Assembly (NCBI GenBank): GCA_963834305.1
Contig: CAWIAX010000003.1
Coordinates: 372,001 to 436,000, forward strand
Length of the DNA: 64,000 bases
From: JACCXG01 sp963834305
GTDB lineage: Bacteria > Acidobacteriota > Vicinamibacteria > Vicinamibacterales > 2-12-FULL-66-21
Direction of reading: 5' to 3'
A program made the translations under genes and the position numbers. Positions 43,041 to 50,620 of the stretch are shown piece after piece. Position 1 is the first letter of the stretch; every line of letters begins with the position of its first letter. A model generated the notes under the pieces. The model saw only the letters and a list, made by a program, of their open reading frames with translations, did not search any database and was not told the origin of the DNA.

Positions 43041-44194
43041 GCGTTCCCCCTGCCATCAGCTCCCGCATGACGTGATACACGGACGCCTGCACCTCCTGGA
43101 TGCGGGGGATGTAGTCCGAGCGGACCACGACCGCGTGATCGGCAAGCCCGCGGCGGCCGATCTCGCCGCCGTCGCAGCCGAGCAGGCCGACGGTCAGCAG
43201 GCCGCGCTTTCTCGCTTCCTCCAGCGCCGCCACCACGTTCTTCGATCCGCCGCTCGTCGAGATCGCAACGGCCACGTCCTGCGGCTGGGCGTGCGCAATC
43301 AGCTGCCGGACGTAGATCAGGTCGTTGCCGACGTCGTTGGCAATCGCCGTGATGTTGGCCGGTTCGTGCGACAGCGAGATGGCCGGCAGCGGGCGCAGCC
43401 CCGCGGGCGGGGCGACACAGTCGATCGCCCAGTCGTTGGCGTCGGTGGCCGAGCCGCCGTTGCCGAACAGGATCAGCTTGCCGCCGCCCGCCAGCCGCTC
43501 GCCCATGGCGTCGACCGCCCCGGCAATGGACACCGCTTCCGTCCGCCCGACGTCCTCGCGCAGCCGCTCGACGTCGCTCGCCTTGGCGACGATCGACCGT
43601 GCCACGTCCGCCACGAGCGCCTCGCTATCGTGCCCCTCGGTGCCGAGAAAGGGATAGAGGAACCCCGCCGGGCCCGGTCTCGAGCCCGAGCTCCCGGTGC
43701 TCGAAGAACACGTGCACGGTCTCCCACAGCGTGTGGTACAGGATCTCGATCAGCTCCTGGTGGACGAACGCCGCGGCGTCGATCCGTACCGCGTAGTCCC
43801 CGTCTTCCCCCGGAAGAGCGAAGGTCATGGCGCCGCGGCGGCGCGCCCGACCGAGCGCCGCCTGGACGTCCGGGTCGCCGCCCGGCGGGCCGAATCCCAT
43901 CACGATGTCGTCGGGACGGCAGATCGCGTCGAGCCAGGGCCCGTACACGAGCGACAGATCCATGGCCGGCAGGGCGCGCTTCCCGACAATCACGGGATGC
44001 ACGAACTCCACCGACACGTGCTGCGCGTCGGTGGCGAGCGCGCCACGGCCGAACGCGAGCAGGCGTCCGCCCCGGGTGAAGCGCTCGGACATCAGGCGGC
44101 ACGCCGCCGCCAGCCGCGGCGCTTCCCGCGCGAAGAACGCGCGCGACAGCTCGTTGCGCGACTGCAGGCGATCCCGGACCGCGTCGGGGAGCAC
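43033..44194 (-). CDS. tandem SIS-domain protein (one frame break)
   Basis: Two phosphosugar-isomerase (SIS) domains lie in one gene. The first has RLLAFGRGALATDAQHVSVE, the second KLILFGNGGSATDANDWAID, both resembling GmhA/DiaA-type SIS folds. A break near 43665 separates them; removing one G restores PGGFLYPFLGTEGHDSE and a single protein of about 386 residues. GTG 44194 lies just after the hypE stop; ATG 44221 overlapping hypE is the alternative. SIS proteins are regular members of group 1h hydrogenase operons. Their substrate there is not known to me. The halves are only weakly alike, which suggests an old duplication. Confidence 0.75.
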
Positions 44195-44198
44195 GGCC

Positions 44199-45269
44199 TC
44201 AGCAGATCCGCGGCAGGGCATCGCCCACGAGCATGTCGATCACCCGGCTGCCGCCGTAGCTCGTTTCCACGATCACCGTTCCGGCCGGGGCGGCGCGAAT
44301 CTCGCCGATGTCGGCGGCCAGGCTGCCGCCCGGGATGGCCGCCAGCGCGGCCAGCGCGGTCGCGGCAACCTCGGGGGCCACGATGGCGAGGAACTGTCCT
44401 TCGTTGGCGATGTGCAGCGGGTCGAGGCCAAGGAGCTCGCAGGCGCCGCGCACGCCGTCGCGCACGGGCACGCGGTCCTCCGCGAGCGCGATGCCGAGGC
44501 CGCAGTCGCGGGCCAGCTCGTTGAGCGCCGTCGCCACGCCGCCGCGGGTCGGGTCGCGCATCCAGCGCACGCCGGCACCGGCCGCCGCGACGAGCGCGCT
44601 GACGAGCGGCACGATGGAGCGGCTGTCGGTGGTCAGGTCCGCCTCGAGGTCGAGATCGCCGCGGGCGAGCAGGATCGTGATGCCGTGGTCGCCGACGGGT
44701 CCCGAGACGAGTACGCGGTCGCCCGGGCGCACGCTCGCCGGCGTCAGCGCCACCCCCGGCATCAACTCGCCGAAGCCGGTGGTGGTGATGTACATCAAGT
44801 CGGCCTTGCCGTGCTCGACCACCTTCGTGTCGCCGCCCAGGATCCGCACGCCGGCGCGCCGCGCCGCGTCGCCAATCGCGCGCACCTCGGCTTCGAGCAC
44901 GTCGGACGCCAGCCCGGCCTCGAGCACGAAGGTCACGAGCAGCCCCACCGGCCGGGCGCCGGCGACCGCCAGATCGTTGAGCGTGCCGTGCACGGCGAGC
45001 TCTCCAATCGAACCGCCGGGAAACCGGATCGGCGTCACCACGAAGCTGTCGCAGGTGACGGCCACGCGCCCGCCGGCGATGTCGACGATGGCGGCATCGC
45101 CAAGCGGTTCGGTCGTGTCGCCCATCAGGATGGGCGCGATCAGCCCCTCGACCAGGCGGCGGCTGGCCTTGCCTCCGGCGCCGTGCGCCATCTCGATGCG
45201 CGGATCCCGGAAGCTGGTCCTCGCCGCCGCGCTGCCGCTCACACGGACGCCTGGCGAGCCGACACCCAT
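44199..45269 (-). CDS. hypE: hydrogenase maturation protein HypE
   Basis: HypE takes the carbamoyl group from HypF onto its C-terminal Cys and dehydrates it to thiocyanate. The protein belongs to the AIRS/PurM fold: IEMAHGAGGKASRRLV, LGDAAIVDI, ILGGDTKVVEHGK, and MRDPTRGGVATALNE. It ends in PRIC, the essential C-terminal Cys. ATG 45269 overlaps hypD by 31 bases; a later start is possible, since relatives begin close to the MAHGAGG segment. Length is 356 residues. Confidence 0.92.
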   Translation of the reverse strand: MGVGSPGVRVSGSAAARTSFRDPRIEMAHGAGGKASRRLVEGLIAPILMGDTTEPLGDAAIVDIAGGRVAVTCDSFVVTPIRFPGGSIGELAVHGTLNDLAVAGARPVGLLVTFVLEAGLASDVLEAEVRAIGDAARRAGVRILGGDTKVVEHGKADLMYITTTGFGELMPGVALTPASVRPGDRVLVSGPVGDHGITILLARGDLDLEADLTTDSRSIVPLVSALVAAAGAGVRWMRDPTRGGVATALNELARDCGLGIALAEDRVPVRDGVRGACELLGLDPLHIANEGQFLAIVAPEVAATALAALAAIPGGSLAADIGEIRAAPAGTVIVETSYGGSRVIDMLVGDALPRIC

Positions 45270-46381
45270 TGAACCTCCGCCACGGTCTTGCGATGCACGT
45301 AGGTATAGTAGGCGGCGCAGGAGCCCTCGGACGACACCATCAGGGCGCCGACCGGCTGCTCTGGCGTGCACTCCCTGCCGAACAGCTTGCAGTCGCTCGG
45401 CCGCAGCACCCCCTTCAGCACTTCGCCGCACTGCGCCGCCCTGGGATCCGTGACGTGCACGCCGGGCACGGCAAAGCGCCGTTCCGCGTCCCACGCCGCG
45501 TAGCGGTCGCTCACGCGCAGCGCCGACTGCGAGATGAAGCCCATGCCCCGCCACTCGAAGTACGGCCGCAGCTCGAAGGCGTCGGCCATGGCCGCGAGCG
45601 CCGCGCGATTGCCCTCCCATGGGACGACACGGTCGTACTGGTTCTCGACCTCGGCCCGCCCCTCCCGCAGCTGGCGCAGCAGCATGGCGATGGACTGCAG
45701 CAGGTCGAGCGGCTCGAAGCCGGTCACGACGATCGGCTTCCCTTCCCGTTTGGCGATCCACTCGTAGGGGCGGCAGCCAATCACCGTCGAGACGTGCCCC
45801 GGCCCGACGAACGCGTCGATCCGCATGTCGGGAGAGTCGAGGATGGCCCTGATCGCCGGGATGATCGTCACGTGGTTGGAGAAGACGCTGAAGTTCTCCA
45901 CCCCGAGCGCTTTCGCGCGCTTGAGCGTCAGCGCCGTGGACGGCGCCGTGGTCTCGAAGCCGATGGCGAAGAACACGACGTGCCGGCCGGGGTTCGCCTG
46001 CGCCAGGCGCAGCGCATCGAGCGGCGAATAGACGATCCGGATGTCGCAGCCGCGCGCCTTGCAGGCGAGCAGGCTGCCTTTGGTGCCGGGCACCCGCATC
46101 ATGTCGCCGAAGGCCGCGAGGATGACCGCCGGGTCCTCGGCCATCGACAGCCCGTCGTCCACCCGCCCCATCGGCAGGACGCACACCGGGCAGCCGGGCC
46201 CGTGCACCAGCTCGATGTTCGGCGGCAGGAGGTCCTTGAGGCCGAAGCGATAGATGGCGTGCGTGTGGCCGCCGCAGACCTCCATCAGCCGGTACTGCCG
46301 CCCCGGATCCGCCAGCCGCCGGATCTCGTCGGCGGCCTTCATGATCAGGTGCGGGTCGCGAAACTCGTCGACGTATTTCAT
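45239..46381 (-). CDS. hypD: hydrogenase maturation protein HypD
   Basis: HypD is the Fe-S scaffold on which Fe(CN)2CO is assembled with HypC. The 380-residue protein keeps all key motifs: EVCGGHTHAI (active Cys), GPGCPVCVLP, GFETTAPSTA, VTGFEPLDLL, and C-terminal [4Fe-4S] ligands in AAQCGEVLKG, DCKLFGREC and EGSCAAYY. Its ATG overlaps the hypC stop (ATGA), matching their physical partnership. Confidence 0.93.
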   Translation of the reverse strand: MKYVDEFRDPHLIMKAADEIRRLADPGRQYRLMEVCGGHTHAIYRFGLKDLLPPNIELVHGPGCPVCVLPMGRVDDGLSMAEDPAVILAAFGDMMRVPGTKGSLLACKARGCDIRIVYSPLDALRLAQANPGRHVVFFAIGFETTAPSTALTLKRAKALGVENFSVFSNHVTIIPAIRAILDSPDMRIDAFVGPGHVSTVIGCRPYEWIAKREGKPIVVTGFEPLDLLQSIAMLLRQLREGRAEVENQYDRVVPWEGNRAALAAMADAFELRPYFEWRGMGFISQSALRVSDRYAAWDAERRFAVPGVHVTDPRAAQCGEVLKGVLRPSDCKLFGRECTPEQPVGALMVSSEGSCAAYYTYVHRKTVAEVQWVSARQASV

Positions 46382-46665
46382 GAGGCGTCTCCAGAGCCGC
46401 GGTCGAGAATGCCGTTGAACTCTTCGAGCGCCGCCGTGTCCTCGCCGAGCAGCGCGAGCATCCGCATCTGCTCGCGCGCCTGCGCCTCGCCGATCTTGTT
46501 CATCGCGAAGCCGACATGGATGAGCACCCAGTCACCGACGGCGACCTCCTGACCCTCGAGCAGGCCGATGTTCACCCGCCGCCTGACCCCGCTCACGTCG
46601 ACCGTGGCGAGGTCCGTGCCGGGCGCCTGGAACTCGACGATCTGACCCGGAATTGCCAGACACAT
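46378..46665 (-). CDS. hypC: hydrogenase maturation chaperone HypC
   Basis: The 95-residue protein begins MCLAIPGQIVEF at ATG 46665; Cys2 is the residue that binds the iron fragment. GGAGGGAG lies upstream, which fixes this start over longer in-frame options. The family segment VGDWVLIHVGFAMNKI is present, and a C-terminal helix follows. HypC carries the Fe(CN)2CO unit from HypD to the large subunit. It overlaps hypD and follows the protease gene by 16 bases. Confidence 0.93.
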   Translation of the reverse strand: MCLAIPGQIVEFQAPGTDLATVDVSGVRRRVNIGLLEGQEVAVGDWVLIHVGFAMNKIGEAQAREQMRMLALLGEDTAALEEFNGILDRGSGDAS

Positions 46666-46681
46666 GTCGCCTCTCCCTCCG

Positions 46682-47203
46682 TCAGGCGGCCGTCGAGGCC
46701 GTCTCGTCGACGAGCGCCTCGACAATCCGGACCGCTTCGTCCACCGCCGCTGCCACGCACGGGCTGAGGCCCATGTGCCCCTCGTGCTCGGGACCGAACG
46801 TTTCCGGCTCGCAGCCTACCAGGATGACACGTCCGAGGGTGCCGCCGAGCGTCTGGGCCATCCGCAGGACTTTCACCGGGTCCATGCCGTGCGTGGCGAG
46901 CGTCTGCGACTCGTCCGGCCCGCCGGCCTCGGGCAGCTCGGGCTCGATGGTGTAGAGCGTCCCGGGGGGGCCGCCACGGGCGGTGGCATCGACCAGGATG
47001 GTCAGATCCGCGCCGTCAACGAGGTTGAACGCGAGATCGAAGCCGCGAATGCCGAAGTCCTTCACCCGGACGCCGGGCCGGAACGTCCGGCCGCCCAGCC
47101 GCCGCACCACCTCGACGCCAAACCCGTCGTCGCCCAGGAACATGTTGCCGATGCCGGCCACGAGAACCGTCGGCAGCCCGGCGCCGGGCTCGGGGCCGCT
47201 CAT
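46682..47203 (-). CDS. hydrogenase maturation endopeptidase (HupD/HyaD family)
   Basis: The 173-residue protease removes the C-terminal peptide of the large subunit after nickel insertion. Motifs are VAGIGNMFLGDDGFGVEVV (first nickel-sensing acid), LVDATARGG (second) and ATHGMDPVKVL (His). ATG 47203 overlaps the preceding stop by 4 bases (ATGA). It sits before hypCDE, as expected. The large subunit here ends 15 residues after the L2 motif, giving it a substrate. Confidence 0.9.
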   Translation of the reverse strand: MSGPEPGAGLPTVLVAGIGNMFLGDDGFGVEVVRRLGGRTFRPGVRVKDFGIRGFDLAFNLVDGADLTILVDATARGGPPGTLYTIEPELPEAGGPDESQTLATHGMDPVKVLRMAQTLGGTLGRVILVGCEPETFGPEHEGHMGLSPCVAAAVDEAVRIVEALVDETASTAA

Positions 47204-47499
47204 GGCACCGGCTCCACTTCGTCCACCGAGAAGAAGAACCGGTGGCCGGGCTGACGCAGCAGGCCGAGGTCCCGGCCGGGGTCGGCGTCCACGACTACCG
47301 CCACGTGAACGCGTCCGTCGTAGTCCTGCTCGATCGCCTCGATCACGGCCAGCTGCCCGGCGAGCGCCAGGTCGAAGATGTCGCCGCCGGCCCGCGGCGC
47401 GAGCTTCACCCGGTCGCCGGCGCGGATCCGCGCGCCGCGGATCTCGACCGAGTCGAGCGCCGTGTGATCCTCCAGCACCTGGAACTGCCACTCGTCCAT
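47200..47499 (-). CDS. 99-residue hydrogenase-operon protein
   Basis: I do not recognise a named family. The protein (MDEWQFQVLEDHTALDSVEI, then RIRAGDRVKLAPR and GHRFFFSVDEVEPVP) looks like a small all-beta protein with an SH3- or OB-like pattern. The segment AVIEAIEQDYDGRVHVAVVV may bind a partner. It has no Cys and no signal peptide. The 4-base overlap with the protease gene and its place between accessory and maturation genes suggest a chaperone-like role in assembly, an inference from context. Confidence 0.7.
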   Translation of the reverse strand: MDEWQFQVLEDHTALDSVEIRGARIRAGDRVKLAPRAGGDIFDLALAGQLAVIEAIEQDYDGRVHVAVVVDADPGRDLGLLRQPGHRFFFSVDEVEPVP

Positions 47500-47514
47500 G
47501 GCCCCTCCCGCGGA

Positions 47515-48444
47515 CTATCTCCCGCGCGCAGCCGCGCCGCGCATCACGCCGTGCAGCTTCATCAGGTGTTCCGGCGTCAACGCCTCCGTCCGTTCGAGCA
47601 GCGCGCGCGTCCGCTCGTCGGCACGCCGCATCTCGTCTTTCTCGCCGTCGGTGAGCGTCAGGATGCGCAGCGTCAGGATCTCGTCGATCTCCGCGCCGTC
47701 GAAGAGGTCGCCCGGGCTGTCGGGGGCGACTTCCGGATAGTCGTAGAGGATGATCGGCGACGACAGCAGCACGTCGCGCGCGCCCGGCTCCCCCGCGAGA
47801 ACCGGGAACACCCCGATGTTGGCACAGGCGGCGGCCGCCGCCCGCCAGTCTTCGGCCGGCTCCAGCAGCGACACGAATTCTCCGCCGGCCAGCGACAGGA
47901 TCGAATGGGTGGAGACGAAGGCAGACGGGAGGAGCTCGTTGTGCCCCAGCGGGGCCCCTGGCGCGAGTGCCGTCGTGTTCGCGACGGTGAGCGCGGCACG
48001 GAATCCTCCGATCGGCAGCGGATCAGCGCACAGCTCGACCCGCCCCTGCAGGTGGTCGAACGAAAACAGTTCCTGCCGGGGCAGCGCCGGGCCTGCCGCA
48101 AGATCCGCCATCGCTGCTGCGGGCAGCGTGACAATGCGCTCGACCGCGTCCAGCCAGGGTTCCTGAGGGACGCCGGCGCCGGGGGGGTCGTCCCCCGGGC
48201 GCGGGATCAGCTGCAGGAAGCGGACGGTCACCGACAGGACCGCCTGGCCGCCGCCCTGCACGAGGCACTCCGTCCGCGTTTCCCACGCGTAGCCCTGGTC
48301 CTCACGCTCCACCGCGGGGCGTGGCGCCAGCACCCCGAAGTTGAAGCGCCGCCTGCTCTTCACCGAGCTGGGCCGATAGGGGTAGAGCGCGTAGCCCTCG
48401 TAGAGGATCGCGTTCGCGATCGCTTCGACACGGGAGGCGCTCAT
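47515..48444 (-). CDS. hypothetical group 1h hydrogenase accessory protein
   Basis: The 309-residue protein begins MSASRVEAIANAILYEGYAL and YPYRPSSVKSRRRFNFG. The start at ATG 48444 overlaps the stop of the DUF6084-like gene by 4 bases. It is cytoplasmic by sequence and has no cofactor motif I can see; the C-terminal part (LTLRILTLTDGEKDEMRRAD and a helical tail) is amphipathic. Proteins with this beginning recur beside group 1h-type hydrogenases in Actinobacteria and Acidobacteria to my knowledge. Function unknown. Confidence 0.75.
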   Translation of the reverse strand: MSASRVEAIANAILYEGYALYPYRPSSVKSRRRFNFGVLAPRPAVEREDQGYAWETRTECLVQGGGQAVLSVTVRFLQLIPRPGDDPPGAGVPQEPWLDAVERIVTLPAAAMADLAAGPALPRQELFSFDHLQGRVELCADPLPIGGFRAALTVANTTALAPGAPLGHNELLPSAFVSTHSILSLAGGEFVSLLEPAEDWRAAAAACANIGVFPVLAGEPGARDVLLSSPIILYDYPEVAPDSPGDLFDGAEIDEILTLRILTLTDGEKDEMRRADERTRALLERTEALTPEHLMKLHGVMRGAAARGR

Positions 48445-49091
48445 TGCGGCACCGTGGCGGCCGCCTCCGACAGGAGGTGATCGATGGCCTGTTCCCAGGT
48501 GGCCAGGCCGAGCCGCCGCTTGTGCGCGGCGAGCTTGTCGAACACGTCGCGATGCAGCCGCAGCCAGGCGCCCTTGGGATAGTAGTGGTCCATCATCGCC
48601 GTCCAGACCTGCACCGGCAGCCGGTAGCGCGCCTCCTTGTCCCAGGAGATCTGCATCACCTGGAGCGGCAGGTCGGCCCCGGCGTAGAACACCGTGCCGC
48701 TGAACAGGAAATTGAGCGGCAGATCGCCGCTCTCGAGCCCCTCGAAGTACTTCGTGGCCGCCACGTTGAAGTCGAACATGCACGGCACGTTGAGATCCAC
48801 GTCGGCGGACCCGGCGAAGCGCGGCACGACGGTCTGCGCATGCGTCCACAACATCGGGCGCACCGTGCGGCTCCACCGGTCCGGCTCGCCAAACAGGTCG
48901 AACAGCCGCTCCTGCTCTCCGGCGCTGTAGCGCCGCCGCGCTGGCTCGAGCTGGATCTGGCACCGCAGGGCGATCGTCTGGATGACCTGCTCGGCTGGCA
49001 GGTTGTCGAGACGCAGCTTGAACGCCAGCTGCGGCACCGCGGCATATGGCACCACTTCCGCTCCGGTAACGGCGAAGGTGAGGTCAGGCAT
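48441..49091 (-). CDS. DUF6084-like hydrogenase accessory protein
   Basis: The 216-residue protein reads MPDLTFAVTGAEVVPYAAVP and later FKLRLDNLPAEQVIQTIALR and HYYPKGAWLRLHRDVFDKL. This matches what I know as DUF6084, a family confined largely to actinobacterial-type (group 1h) hydrogenase loci. Function unknown. I place the start at ATG 49091, which overlaps the DUF5947-like stop by 8 bases; an upstream in-frame start at 49115 is less likely. Confidence 0.7.
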   Translation of the reverse strand: MPDLTFAVTGAEVVPYAAVPQLAFKLRLDNLPAEQVIQTIALRCQIQLEPARRRYSAGEQERLFDLFGEPDRWSRTVRPMLWTHAQTVVPRFAGSADVDLNVPCMFDFNVAATKYFEGLESGDLPLNFLFSGTVFYAGADLPLQVMQISWDKEARYRLPVQVWTAMMDHYYPKGAWLRLHRDVFDKLAAHKRRLGLATWEQAIDHLLSEAAATVPQ

Positions 49092-49719
49092 CGGCCCGCG
49101 CTTCCAGATCGGCAAAGAACGCCGCGATCTCCGACCACACGACGGCGCCGCCGGACAAGCCGCGCCAGGACTTGCGAATCAACCCGACCAGCCGGTAGCA
49201 CTCGTCGATCGGCACGACGAAGTACTGCGCCCGGGGGCTCTCGACCTGGTGCCGCACGCGGTTGACGAGCAGCGCTTCGACGTCGGGCTCGAGTGCCTCC
49301 AGCCGGCGGTGGCCCGCAACGATGTCTTGCCAGGCGTCGAGCTGGAGGAGCGACTCGGTGGCGCCGGCGGGGCTGGGATACACCGCCACCGCCTGGCCGG
49401 CCGGGCTCGAGTGGAGGAAGAACGCCAGGTCGATCGGGATCAGCAGCGCGTCCCACTGCTCGTCCGTCATGGTGAAGTCGTCCAGCATCGTGATGCGGCG
49501 CGGCACGCGCTTGTAGGCCGTGGCGCCCGTACCGGCGAACAGCAGGGCACAAGGCTCGCACGCGCACACCAGCTGGCGGTGCTCCGTCTGGACCAGGTGG
49601 GAGTGCACGGGCGCCAGCGCCTTCCCGCACAGCTCGCACCGCTCGAGCGGCACTCGCTGGCGGACGAAGCCCCGCAGCGCCGCAAGCGGCGGTGCGTGAC
49701 CGGATCCAGCTCCCTCCAT
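49084..49719 (-). CDS. DUF5947-like hydrogenase accessory protein
   Basis: The 211-residue protein has a Cys pair LERCELCGKAL near residue 30 and a second VCACEPCALLF near residue 53, which together could form a zinc or Fe-S site. Later segments (RITMLDDFTMTDEQWDALLI; AQYFVVPIDECYRLVGLIR) agree with DUF5947, another family tied to group 1h hydrogenase operons. The role is unproven. It follows the small disordered protein gene by 35 bases and overlaps the next gene. Confidence 0.7.
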   Translation of the reverse strand: MEGAGSGHAPPLAALRGFVRQRVPLERCELCGKALAPVHSHLVQTEHRQLVCACEPCALLFAGTGATAYKRVPRRITMLDDFTMTDEQWDALLIPIDLAFFLHSSPAGQAVAVYPSPAGATESLLQLDAWQDIVAGHRRLEALEPDVEALLVNRVRHQVESPRAQYFVVPIDECYRLVGLIRKSWRGLSGGAVVWSEIAAFFADLEARADA

Positions 49720-49754
49720 GCGTTGGGTCCTCCGTTGGCGCTGGCGCGATGCCT

Positions 49755-49964
49755 TCAGGCCGGCGGCATGTCGGGGCTGTCGGGGTCGATGGGATCCGAC
49801 GGCGTCACCGTGCTCGAGTCGCGGCCGGTTCGCGTACCTGTCGGCCGACCGGCGGGGGACTCGCCGCTATCCTGGCGTCCCGGCTCCTTGCCCTGGGAAT
49901 CCGTGATCTCCTCCCCCTTTCGCGTGCCAGTCGAGTGCGTGGGCATGTCGTTCGCGTCGCTCAT
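49755..49964 (-). CDS. 69-residue disordered hydrogenase-operon protein
   Basis: ATG 49964 with AGAGGAAA upstream gives MSDANDMPTHSTGTRKGEEI and a body rich in Gly, Ser, Thr, Asp, Arg and Pro, ending SPDMPPA. It is predicted to be unstructured, with no hydrophobic core, Cys or membrane helix. The good ribosome site and operon position support it being translated. A role is unknown; it may be a flexible assembly or docking peptide. Confidence 0.5.
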   Translation of the reverse strand: MSDANDMPTHSTGTRKGEEITDSQGKEPGRQDSGESPAGRPTGTRTGRDSSTVTPSDPIDPDSPDMPPA

Positions 49965-50008
49965 CGTGGTTTCCTCTTTCTCGGAAGTTCCTTCCTCGCC
50001 GGCGCCTC

Positions 50009-50578
50009 TCACTGTTCCGCGGCCGCGGCTGGCGGTCCGGCCGTGCTCCGGCGCAGCGAGGCGAGCGGGACGACGGCGATCGGCGCGGGGTCGAAGATCT
50101 CGTCGATCTCGAGCCCCTGCAGATCGGGGGCGGCCTCGTAGAAGGCCGCGCGGATGGTCTGGTGCAGGGCGGTGGAGCCGGAGCAGCCGCGCTCGCTGCG
50201 CGACAGCCGCAGCCGCACGACGCCGCCGGCGGCGTCGAGCAGCTCGACGGATCCGCCCTGCGACCGCAGCGCCGGCCCGAGCCGCTCGAGCGCCTGCTGG
50301 ATCCGGGTCTCGAGATCCACCGGGTGCAGCCCGTGCAGCAGCAGCAGGCTCGCCACGAGCTCGTCGCGGCTGAACCTGTCGACCAGCGCCGCGCCGTCGC
50401 CGGCTACCCCGGTCACGATCTCCATGATGCGGTCGAGCCCGGCGCCATGGAGCTCGAGGATCGCCTCGACCAGCTCCTGCGCCGCCGCGCGCACGCTCGG
50501 GTCCGCCGTGCGCTGCACGGTGCCGACCAGCGCCTCGACGCGCTGCAACCGCTGCTGGACATCCTCGAGATCACGCAT
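50009..50578 (-). CDS. NifU-like C-terminal-domain protein with degenerate Cys motif
   Basis: The 189-residue protein has an N-terminal helical part and a NifU-type domain (TRIQQALERLGPALRSQGGS; GGVVRLRLSRSERGCSGSTA). The usual CxxC Fe-S motif is reduced to one Cys (GCSGST), so it may not hold a stable cluster alone. NifU-like proteins are constant partners of group 1h hydrogenase subunits and are thought to aid cluster delivery. ATG 50578 is chosen over GTG 50584. It lies 42 bases after the large-subunit gene. Confidence 0.7.
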   Translation of the reverse strand: MRDLEDVQQRLQRVEALVGTVQRTADPSVRAAAQELVEAILELHGAGLDRIMEIVTGVAGDGAALVDRFSRDELVASLLLLHGLHPVDLETRIQQALERLGPALRSQGGSVELLDAAGGVVRLRLSRSERGCSGSTALHQTIRAAFYEAAPDLQGLEIDEIFDPAPIAVVPLASLRRSTAGPPAAAAEQ

Positions 50579-50620
50579 AGCCACCCCGGCCCATCCCTGC
50601 GCCCGTCGTCCCGGCGCCGC

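Noticed and set aside
43033..43614. The second SIS half as an independent GmhA-like gene
   Set aside because: Removing one base joins it smoothly to the preceding SIS domain, and it has no ribosome site of its own.
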